NCBI GenBank assembly: GCA_902772715.1
Contig: CACYBT010000274.1
Coordinates: forward strand, 1 to 6,433
Length of the DNA: 6,433 nt
DNA from: an uncultured Succinivibrio sp.
GTDB lineage: Bacteria; Pseudomonadota; Gammaproteobacteria; Enterobacterales; Succinivibrionaceae
Direction: 5' to 3'
The stretch's first letter is position 1; the number at the start of each line of letters is the position of its first letter. Positions 1 through 5,127 of the stretch are shown piece by piece. Below the pieces are notes generated by a model. It did not search any database, had not been told where the DNA came from, and was given only the letters and a program-made list of their open reading frames with translations. Made by a program: the position numbers and the translations under genes.

Positions 1-47
1 ATGAATCATAGTACTAAAGCATAATTGATGCCGGACAAATGTAATTT

Positions 48-485
48 TTAACAAGTAACAATGAGCTTACTTTCAGGTTTTAAGGTTAAAAGTGAATCCT
101 CAAGAGAATCCAATCCTCTGTAACACACATGTTTGACAAAATCGAGACTAATTCTTGTCATTCTGTCGTTTTGCAGAAAATAACCTATCTTGCTTAAGTG
201 ATAAAGTCCGTTATCATCAAGGTAAATTATGGAAGCGGATACTGCAACGTCTAGAAGTAATCCTAAGGCATAATCATTAAAGTCAGTTTTTTTGATGAGA
301 TCATTGAAGGCTATGCCATTTTTGCAATCTTCAATAAATTTTAAAATATTGTGATTTACCAGAACATACACAGTCTGAAAAATCATTGGCGAGTAGACAA
401 TTTCCTGACTTTTACTGATGGCATCAAAGGCACTGATGTTTCTGTTACAGGAACTGTTAGTTTTATGATGTTTTAGCATTCGCAT
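48..485 (-). CDS. Truncated SAM-dependent methyltransferase: N-terminal dimerisation/winged-helix domain only (probable pseudogene)
   Basis: The 145-residue product resembles the N-terminal part of class I SAM-dependent methyltransferases of the O-methyltransferase type with a Dimerisation2-like domain. Residues 20-52 (FDA..SQEIVYSPMIFQ..., then a helix ending ILKFIED) form the dimerisation helices. Residues 57-104 look like a winged helix (DLIKKTDFNDYALGLLLDVA, then a YHLSKIGYFL wing). Residues 105-137 hold the family-typical stretch NDRMTRISLDFVKHVCYRGL..LE. Full-length relatives are usually well over 300 residues and carry the glycine-rich SAM-binding Rossmann domain after this point. Here similarity ends near residue 138 (LKPES), seven odd residues follow, then a TAA stop. 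The bases left of it show no continuation in any minus-strand frame as far as the window reaches. No good Shine-Dalgarno precedes the first ATG; another start within the first 20 codons is possible. It is minus strand like the binding-protein operon, but 179 bases downstream of it. Without the catalytic domain it cannot methylate. Confidence 0.7.
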   Translation of the reverse strand: MRMLKHHKTNSSCNRNISAFDAISKSQEIVYSPMIFQTVYVLVNHNILKFIEDCKNGIAFNDLIKKTDFNDYALGLLLDVAVSASIIYLDDNGLYHLSKIGYFLQNDRMTRISLDFVKHVCYRGLDSLEDSLLTLKPESKLIVTC

Positions 486-547
486 AGTTTTGTAGAGTAA
501 AGGATTAATAAAAGATAGGGGAGACTTGTCTTAAATTGCCTTTACAT

Positions 548-560
548 TATTACCGTAATA
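548..560. promoter_or_regulatory. 13-bp dyad upstream of the truncated methyltransferase
   Basis: TATTAC-C-GTAATA is a perfect 6+6 dyad around one central base. It lies in the 179-base gap between the TAXI gene and the methyltransferase fragment, about 63 bases upstream of the latter's start. Size and symmetry fit a dimeric repressor site. The surroundings are very AT-rich and no convincing -35/-10 pair flanks it, so it could be chance. Confidence 0.25.
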
Positions 561-664
561 CACAAAATTGATTTCTTGCTATTTTGAGTTTTTTTGAAAA
601 TATTCCTGTCTAAACACTTTATTTTATATTTGTATATAATGCTTGTATCACTCTTTAAAGATGT

Positions 665-1627
665 TTATTTGCTTTTAACGTTAATTCCTTTTTCTTTAAA
701 GAATTTCACGGCACCTTTATGATAAGGCACAGCATCGTAGGACGTGGCAAATTTAATATCAAGCTCATTGCCTTTAACATGGATCTTTTTGATTTCATCA
801 AGATGATTATAAACTCCACTCAGGAAATTATATACATCAACTTCGCTTACATCATCCTGAGCAATCACTACTGCGCCAACAGCAACAGTCTTTACCTCAT
901 TTTTCAGGGCATATATATTTGTGCCAATGGTACTTTCACTGTAATATTTTGAAGTTTTGATGAGAGTATCGATATGTTTTTTATCCAAATTTATAAGGTA
1001 AATCTGTTTTTCTCTAGATAAAGCGCTTATGGCTTTGGTTGGTGCACCTGCTACGATAAATGCAGCATCAATCTTGCCGTTTTTTAAGGCTTCTGTGCTT
1101 TCACCAATTGACTGGAAGGTTGCTCTAATATCTTTTTCAACTTGAAGTCCATATACATGCAGTATATCTATAGCATTAAAATATACTCCTGATCCTACGG
1201 TGCCTATAGATACAACATGTCCTTTGAGATCAGATACAGTTTTGATTTTGGGATTTAAAGTGACGATTTGCACCTGTTCCATGTATAAATTGGCAACTGT
1301 TGAGAAATCATTGCCTATTTCGTTAAATAATCTGGTGCCGTTATAGGCATAGGCTGCAACATCAGTCTGAACGAATCCCAAATCAGCATAGCCCTCTCGC
1401 ATGGCCTCAATATTTTCTTGTGAGCCTCCAGAAGTTACAACTGTTAAAGATGTTGAAGTTGTTTCACCAATTTTTTCAGCCAAAACTTTACCAAAACCAT
1501 AGTATGTTCCATGAGAACCGCCTGTTGAAAAAATCAAGTTGGTCCCACCAGATAATCCTTCAGCACTAGCGCTTAGGCAAGTAAACATCATGGCAATGGA
1601 TGCACAAATAATCACAAGAGATCTCAT
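665..1627 (-). CDS. TAXI family TRAP transporter solute-binding protein (periplasmic)
   Basis: This is a 320-residue exported receptor of the TAXI (TRAP-associated extracytoplasmic immunogenic) family, at the family's usual length. The N-terminus is a signal peptide: MRS, a hydrophobic core LVIICASIAMMF, and probable cleavage after ASA at residue 22. Mature-protein hallmarks follow in order: FSTGGSHGTYYGFGKVLAEK (33-52), VTSGGSQENIEAM (64-76), the GYADLGFVQTDVAAYAYNGT region (79-98), YMEQVQIV (115-122), the GSGVYFNAIDIL segment (145-156), AFIVAGAPTKAI (189-200), and a C-terminal YHKGAVKFFKEKG (302-314). TAXI receptors bind small organic anions such as dicarboxylates or glutamate and deliver them to a fused TRAP membrane subunit; none is encoded here and the ligand cannot be read from sequence. 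The reading frame extends upstream to GTG 1636 and ATG 1633. ATG 1627 is chosen because AGGTGA lies five bases before it, whereas that motif overlaps the earlier starts. It is last of three binding-protein genes, 52 bases after the second, probably cotranscribed. Confidence 0.9.
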   Translation of the reverse strand: MRSLVIICASIAMMFTCLSASAEGLSGGTNLIFSTGGSHGTYYGFGKVLAEKIGETTSTSLTVVTSGGSQENIEAMREGYADLGFVQTDVAAYAYNGTRLFNEIGNDFSTVANLYMEQVQIVTLNPKIKTVSDLKGHVVSIGTVGSGVYFNAIDILHVYGLQVEKDIRATFQSIGESTEALKNGKIDAAFIVAGAPTKAISALSREKQIYLINLDKKHIDTLIKTSKYYSESTIGTNIYALKNEVKTVAVGAVVIAQDDVSEVDVYNFLSGVYNHLDEIKKIHVKGNELDIKFATSYDAVPYHKGAVKFFKEKGINVKSK

Positions 1628-1632
1628 ATTCA

Positions 1633-1638
1633 TCACCT
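1633..1638 (-). promoter_or_regulatory. Ribosome binding site deciding the TAXI gene start
   Basis: On the minus strand AGGTGA is followed by five bases (TGAAT) and then ATG at 1627-1625, a near-ideal Shine-Dalgarno arrangement. Two in-frame upstream starts (GTG 1636-1634 and ATG 1633-1631) overlap or abut this motif and have no purine-rich site of their own at a usable distance. The start is therefore placed three codons downstream of the longest frame. Confidence 0.65.
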
Positions 1639-1679
1639 GTATAGCAATATAAATCTCAGATAAGTTGACAAAACGTTAA

Positions 1680-2801
1680 TTAGAGGGAATTTAGCTCATC
1701 AAAATATTTTTTGGTCATTTCGATATAGGTGTTGTTAATGTATTTTTGCGATTTTATTCTGTTACTTATCTGAATATCCTTACTATCCATAGATTTAAGC
1801 ATAAGTAAGGTGTTACTAGTCAAATCTCTTTCAAGATTCTGGATCCATGATCTGCGGTTTCCATTGTGTTTAAAAAGTTCTAGCTGCTCGTTTAAAGGTG
1901 TCACACGATGTTTTTTTAAATCTTCCAAACATTCAGCCTTAGAATATTCCATACCTATGTATTGCTTATAGAATTTTTGATATTCATCGACAAGAGATTC
2001 AATATTATCGACCTGAACTTGAACTGCTTTAAAGTACATGGCCAAAAATTTAGCAACAAGTTCTGGATTGCTATTTCCAAATTTCTCATCAACTTTGATG
2101 GTGCAGGGAAGTGCTTCACCTAACTGCTCTGCAGTAACAACTTCTTTATATCCCATGGCTATGGCATCATTTAAATTAGGGGACCATAAGGCTGCACCTG
2201 AATATTGGTTTTTCTTAAGATCATCAATAATATCAGAATGAGTAAGGTTAACTAACTTGATATCAGATAATTCCAAACCAAAAATATCTAACCATCTTGC
2301 AAGAGTAAAGACACCTGAGGATAACCCTTTAACTGCAAATGTTTTTCCTTTTATGGTTTCAGGTGAACCATAGACTTCAGGGAAATATTTATTGTATCCC
2401 TTTACTTTTAGAATATCGCTGTCACTGTGGACTACAACAGAATTTGCGGCACTTTCATTATTAGCAACAGCGATAACCTCGACGTTTACATCTTTACCGC
2501 TCATAATAAATGGTACAAAACCGGTACAGCAGATATCCCAGGCATTAGTTTCATTGCGATACTGATTCAGTATGGCTAAGCCATTGTATTTGTTAAGTGA
2601 CAGTTCAAGGTTAAATCCTAGTTTTTTGTTCCATCCTTGTTTTTCAGCATACCAGATAAGAAAACCTTCATGCTCTAAAAGAAAAGTGGCTTTTACTGTC
2701 GGTATGTCTTCGGCTTTTTCTGTCGATATTTCTGCTGAAAAACAGCTTGTGCCTATAAAAACTGCACAGAAACATGCTATTTTTGCGATAAATTTTTTCA
2801 T
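1680..2801 (-). CDS. NMT1/SsuA-like ABC transporter substrate-binding protein, second of a tandem pair
   Basis: A 373-residue exported binding protein of the type II periplasmic fold (NMT1/THI5-like; nitrate, sulfonate, taurine and pyrimidine-precursor receptors). Residues 1-23 form a signal peptide (MKKFIAK, hydrophobic core, cleavage near CFSA|E). The cysteine at 20 lies in GTSC, a poor lipobox, so a soluble periplasmic protein is more likely than a lipoprotein. The first lobe opens with LLEHEGFLIWYAEKQGW (41-57), the position of the family's approach-to-ligand helix. Further landmarks are DSDILKVKG (127-135), VYGSPETIKGKTFAVKGLSS (143-162), the hinge/second-lobe segment SDIKLVNL (179-186) and AALWSPN (203-209). 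The tail (about 270-373) is long and charged, with QNLERDL shared with its neighbour. GGAG stands eight bases before the ATG, in the 15-base gap after the upstream paralogue. No ABC permease or ATPase is present. The ligand is unknown; family members differ too widely to guess. Confidence 0.87.
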   Translation of the reverse strand: MKKFIAKIACFCAVFIGTSCFSAEISTEKAEDIPTVKATFLLEHEGFLIWYAEKQGWNKKLGFNLELSLNKYNGLAILNQYRNETNAWDICCTGFVPFIMSGKDVNVEVIAVANNESAANSVVVHSDSDILKVKGYNKYFPEVYGSPETIKGKTFAVKGLSSGVFTLARWLDIFGLELSDIKLVNLTHSDIIDDLKKNQYSGAALWSPNLNDAIAMGYKEVVTAEQLGEALPCTIKVDEKFGNSNPELVAKFLAMYFKAVQVQVDNIESLVDEYQKFYKQYIGMEYSKAECLEDLKKHRVTPLNEQLELFKHNGNRRSWIQNLERDLTSNTLLMLKSMDSKDIQISNRIKSQKYINNTYIEMTKKYFDELNSL

Positions 2802-2816
2802 TTGCTGTTCTCCAAA

Positions 2817-3923
2817 TTATTCTTTTTCAAGGTGAGTTAAGATCCTTTTTGCCAGTTTTAAATATTTATCTGTAACAAAACGTGGATTTTTAACTCTTTT
2901 TGAGGTCATGGCAAAATCAGAATCTTTGTCGTTATACAGTAGTAGCATAAGGCTACTTACAATGGTGGATTCAAGATTCTGAATGGTGCTCTTACCGTTT
3001 TTCTTTTTTTCAAAAATCTTTAACTGACTTTCAATAGGAACAACAGAATGACGCAGAATATCATACTCACAGAATTCTTTAGAAAATTCATAATTTGAAT
3101 GTTTTCTTAAAAACTTCTGATATTCTTTAGTTAAAGAACGTGGGTTTAAAATCTGAGTTTCTACTGACAGCATATATGCTGCCAGCATTTTGGCCACCAC
3201 GTCCTCATTGTCTTTGGCATAGTCTTTATCAACCAAAAACATCATTGGAATTTCTGAATCAATATTATCTGCATTGGTTACAATCTTAAAACCTTTCTGT
3301 TCAGCTAAATAAGTCTCAGGAGACCAGATGGCGATGCCATCCACTTCTTTTTTTTCAAGGGCGGCTATACTTTCTTTTCCTGATAAATCAACAACTTTTA
3401 TATCGCTAAAATCCATATTGAAGATTTCTAGATATTTGACGAGGACAAAAGCACCGGATGTCATATTTTTAAATGCAAAGGTTTTGCCTCTGATGGTTTC
3501 AGGTGAGCCATAAACATCAGGAAAATCTTCATTCCAGCCTTTAACCTTTAAAATATCACTATCTGCATTGACATAGATCCCTGTGGTATTGGCCTCATCA
3601 TTAGCAATTCCTATTATTTCAAGCGGGATCTGATTTGAACCTACAATCAAAGGAATACTAGTTACACAGGTAACATTCCAGCTAGAAGGATCATTACGAT
3701 GGCGATTCATCATATCAATACCATTGGTGTCTAAAATGGTCAGATCGATATTGACTCCCACCTTTTTATCAAATCCCATTTTCTTGGCATACCACATTAA
3801 AAAGCCTTCATGCTCCATGAGCATCATAACTTTAATCTTGGGTAATTCAAAAGCCTGCGCTGGAATCATTCCAATAAAAATTAAGACAAACGCAAATATA
3901 AAATTTAAGAAACGAGAGTACAT
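2817..3923 (-). CDS. NMT1/SsuA-like ABC transporter substrate-binding protein, first of a tandem pair
   Basis: A 368-residue periplasmic binding protein, paralogous along its whole length to the next gene. The signal peptide spans residues 1-24 (MYSRFLNFIF..., cleavage after AQA). Shared blocks are MEHEGFLMWYAKKMGFDKK (36-54), DSDILKVKGWN (121-131), VYGSPETIRGKTFAFKNMTS (137-156) followed by SGAF, SDIKVVDL (173-180), GIAIWSPE (196-203), and a C-terminal IQNLEST (314-320). Residues differ where a bound ligand would be expected to touch, for example KNMTSGAFVL against KGLSSGVFTL, so the two may bind different ligands or differ in affinity; that is inference. A strong Shine-Dalgarno (GGAGGA) ends three bases before the ATG, better than those of its partners. 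It is probably the first gene of the operon, with a promoter in the 470-base gap upstream. Possible jobs are nutrient uptake through a distant permease or delivering ligand to a sensor or chemoreceptor. Confidence 0.87.
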   Translation of the reverse strand: MYSRFLNFIFAFVLIFIGMIPAQAFELPKIKVMMLMEHEGFLMWYAKKMGFDKKVGVNIDLTILDTNGIDMMNRHRNDPSSWNVTCVTSIPLIVGSNQIPLEIIGIANDEANTTGIYVNADSDILKVKGWNEDFPDVYGSPETIRGKTFAFKNMTSGAFVLVKYLEIFNMDFSDIKVVDLSGKESIAALEKKEVDGIAIWSPETYLAEQKGFKIVTNADNIDSEIPMMFLVDKDYAKDNEDVVAKMLAAYMLSVETQILNPRSLTKEYQKFLRKHSNYEFSKEFCEYDILRHSVVPIESQLKIFEKKKNGKSTIQNLESTIVSSLMLLLYNDKDSDFAMTSKRVKNPRFVTDKYLKLAKRILTHLEKE

Positions 3924-3963
3924 GAATCCTCCAGGATCAGAATTTTTTGGGCTTGACTAAATT

Positions 3964-3976
3964 AGATTAATAATCT
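3964..3976. promoter_or_regulatory. 13-bp dyad, possible operator of the binding-protein operon
   Basis: AGATTA-A-TAATCT is a perfect 6+6 dyad with one central base. It starts five bases downstream of the TATACT hexamer, so it would sit near the transcription start and about 40 bases before the first ATG. A repressor bound here would block initiation. The AT-rich context makes chance occurrence possible. Confidence 0.3.
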
Positions 3977-3981
3977 CAATC

Positions 3982-4041
3982 AGTATAACAATTTATATTC
4001 TTAAAAAAGATTTGAATTAATGCTTTTGCAAACACTGTCAA
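3982..4041 (-). promoter_or_regulatory. Candidate promoter region for the three-receptor operon
   Basis: On the minus strand a perfect -35 hexamer TTGACA lies at 4041-4036, and a good -10 hexamer TATACT at 3987-3982, about 60 bases before the first gene's ATG. They are too far apart to be one promoter. TATACT lacks a clear -35 at 17 bases, and TTGACA lacks a clear -10 at that distance. GCAAAC (4028-4033) and GTTTGC (4049-4054) form an inverted repeat flanking the TTGACA. One or two overlapping starts are plausible; the exact pairing is unresolved. Confidence 0.3.
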
Positions 4042-4345
4042 AAAAATAGTTTGCTCAAGAATTATGAATATATTTTTGATTTATCAAGAGATCAGGTAAG
4101 GTATATTTTTTTAGAATACGTAATTTATAGAGACATTCTGAGTTGTCTTTTAAATTGACTTACTCAAGTTTATTAGTGGTATTTTCGATAAGATTAAACT
4201 TTAAAATAAAAGTTAATTAACTGTTATTAAATTTTATTTGATTAAAATGTTTTGAAATTCTGAATGTTATGAATTATGAATTTCATTCTCAAGATAATTT
4301 GTAGTTACTTTGCTTTGTACCTAGGAGTTTGCTTTTACAAGATCT

Positions 4346-4381
4346 TCGGCTAAAATTAATATAAAGATACATTTTAGCCGA
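4346..4381. repeat. 11-bp perfect inverted repeat before the ATPase remnant
   Basis: TCGGCTAAAAT (4346-4356) and ATTTTAGCCGA (4371-4381) are exact reverse complements separated by 14 bases. The right arm ends 13 bases before the ATG of the plus-strand ATPase remnant. TAAAAT in the left arm, or TAATAT just after it, could serve as a -10 box, with TTTACA at 4334-4339 as a possible -35; the repeat would then be an operator over the promoter or start. No T-run follows on either strand, which argues against an intrinsic terminator. A transcribed hairpin hiding the translation start is the alternative. Confidence 0.5.
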
Positions 4382-4394
4382 GAATATCATTATC

Positions 4395-4487
4395 ATGAAC
4401 TACATAGCAAGAACATTAGAAAAGGTTATACGGAAAGTTAATCTTGAATATCCTGTTGTGCTTGTTACAGGGCCAAGGCAGGTGGGG
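4395..4487 (+). pseudogene. N-terminal remnant of a DUF4143-type AAA ATPase, cut inside Walker A
   Basis: From the ATG the frame reads MNYIARTLEKVIRK, then PVVLVTGPRQVG, which is the characteristic opening of the ATP-binding DUF4143 family of about 400 residues: an R-LE helix, then the P-loop GPRQVGKTT. After VG the expected lysine and threonines are replaced by Met-Pro and a TAG stop at 4494-4496. Only about 31 of some 400 residues survive, and without the Walker A lysine there can be no ATPase. The start context is retained but lacks a strong Shine-Dalgarno. Immediately to the right the sequence becomes a fragment of another gene on the other strand, so loss came from a rearrangement and not from point mutation alone. 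Confidence 0.75.
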
Positions 4488-4792
4488 ATGCCATAGACTT
4501 TTTTATAGCATTTTACGATAAATTTTGCGGCATAATACTTTGTGATTATCTGTGCTGTGGCCTCCTGTGCGGCATCATAACGTTTATCAAGACTCTCGGC
4601 CTTTTAAAGTTCTACGATTCAGCAGTTTTCGTTTACAAAATCATCTAAAACAAGATCGGTAAACCCCTCACCTGAATCTAACTCTTCGTGTACTGTAAGT
4701 TTTCTTGTGGAGGCGGCAAGGCCTATCACTCCTAGCATAACGCAATGGTTATAGAGTTCACTGCCGTAATTTTTGACACTTGTTACTGACCT
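4488..4792 (-). pseudogene. Fragment of an AAA-ATPase-like / PD-(D/E)XK nuclease-domain protein (DUF1703 type)
   Basis: Read on the minus strand from 4792, one frame gives SVKNYGSELYNHCVMLGVIG, then LDSGEGFTDLVLDDFV, a TGA stop, IVEL, a TAA stop, KAESLDKRYDAAQEATAQI, and finally KCYKKVYGI. This order matches the C-terminal nuclease-like domain of the large family that pairs an AAA-ATPase-like domain with a PD-(D/E)XK domain: a YG.E.(F/Y)H..LLG helix, E.GxGR.DI.L, then (I/V)IELKKA, then a lysine-rich helix and Y...Y.....KYGIAF. The in-frame stops are at 4621-4619 and 4606-4604. The second falls exactly on the first lysine of ELKKA. The AAA domain (several hundred residues) is absent upstream, where a TAG closes the frame at 4795-4793, and the last residues after YGI are also gone. 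It is a dead internal fragment. Confidence 0.75.
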
Positions 4793-4808
4793 CTATAAAT
4801 GTCCATGA

Positions 4809-4861
4809 TCTGATACCAAATTTTGTCCCTAGAGTAAATTCTGATATTTTATTTTGTCCCT
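4809..4861. repeat. Imperfect direct repeats, 31-base period; possible mobile-element end
   Basis: Two copies of a 22-base unit lie at 4809-4830 and 4840-4861. Each starts TCTGATA and ends ATTTTGTCCCT; only the four bases between differ (CCAA against TTTT), giving 18 of 22 identities with a 31-base period. Short repeats in series near the tip are typical of some insertion-sequence ends, for example the IS21 family. The pair lies directly beyond the point where the nuclease-domain fragment loses its N-terminal half. No transposase gene is present, so an element end is inference. Confidence 0.4.
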
Positions 4862-5063
4862 GGTTACTCCCATCTTTTCTATCTTAGATCTTAGCGTTGT
4901 CAGCCTTTTGCAAGCAGCAGATACAACTCGGATCATTTATTCTTAAAAGCATACTGAGCATAACATTACTTTAAAAAGCCTTATAAGTTTTTGCTATAAA
5001 CACTATAAATAGTAACAAGATACAACAAGGAACTGCAAAGATCATTGGATAATTTATCTATAT
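4862..5063. other. Non-coding stretch between gene remnants and the SprA-like gene
   Basis: No recognisable coding sequence or RNA gene is seen. Minor structure only: the word AGATACAAC occurs at 4919-4927 and again at 5018-5026, each followed within 30 bases by GATCATT, and CTATAAA is repeated in tandem near 4994-5009. This may be the eroded remainder of whatever element the 31-base repeats belong to. Confidence 0.4.
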
Positions 5064-5094
5064 GCTGAAATAAATAATGTATCTTATTTACAGC
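5064..5094. repeat. Bulged hairpin downstream of the SprA-like gene
   Basis: GCTG + TAAATAA pairs with TTATTTA + CAGC around a six-base loop (TGTATC), with three unpaired A's in the left arm. The stem is 11 base pairs, mostly A-T. It lies 34-64 bases past the stop codon of the minus-strand gene and could protect or end its transcript. There is no long T-run. Confidence 0.3.
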
Positions 5095-5105
5095 ATTAAT
5101 GGAAA

Positions 5106-5120
5106 CACTATCCAGTAGTG
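5106..5120 (-). terminator. Weak candidate terminator after the SprA-like gene
   Basis: Just past the stop codon on the minus strand, CACTA-CTGGA-TAGTG forms a five-pair stem with a five-base loop followed by TTT then CCATT. The stem is short and the T-run poor, so this is a weak intrinsic terminator at best. It is listed because position and orientation fit and nothing better is nearby. Confidence 0.3.
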
Positions 5121-5127
5121 ATTATGA

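Larger units (their letters stand above)
3924..4345. other. Non-coding gap upstream of the binding-protein operon
   Basis: No coding sequence is recognisable on either strand in these roughly 420 bases, which are strongly AT-rich and full of stops in all frames. The part next to the operon holds the Shine-Dalgarno of the first gene, a 13-bp dyad and candidate promoter elements, each listed separately. The rest (about 4060-4340) shows only AT-rich sequence with small self-complementary words such as GTTAATTAAC at 4212-4221. Confidence 0.6.

Noticed and set aside
635..640. Perfect TATAAT on the plus strand
   Set aside because: No matching -35 lies 17 bases upstream, and no plus-strand gene follows; all genes nearby are on the minus strand. 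Expected by chance in DNA this AT-rich.
719..952. Plus-strand open frame of 77 codons opposite the TAXI gene
   Set aside because: The opposite strand encodes a clearly recognisable TAXI protein across the region. The plus-strand product has no motif.
1680..2801. Binding protein as a lipoprotein with Cys20
   Set aside because: The residues before the cysteine (GTS) do not fit a lipobox, and a normal signal-peptidase I site follows at FSA|E.
4140..4260. CRISPR, tRNA or structured RNA in the AT-rich gap
   Set aside because: No regularly spaced repeats, cloverleaf or strong stems are visible; only short AT words recur.
4346..4381. Inverted repeat as an intrinsic terminator
   Set aside because: No T-run follows the stem on either strand and the loop is 14 bases; its position before an ATG fits an operator better.
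4377..4384. GCCGAGAA before the DUF4143 remnant as a second sigma-28 -10 box
   Set aside because: It has one mismatch, the only upstream TAAAG is 11 bases away instead of 15-16, and the bases belong to the arm of the inverted repeat.
4395..4496. Genuine 33-residue small protein
   Set aside because: The sequence is the start of a known large ATPase family, broken in its P-loop and ending two codons after a sharp junction with another gene fragment.
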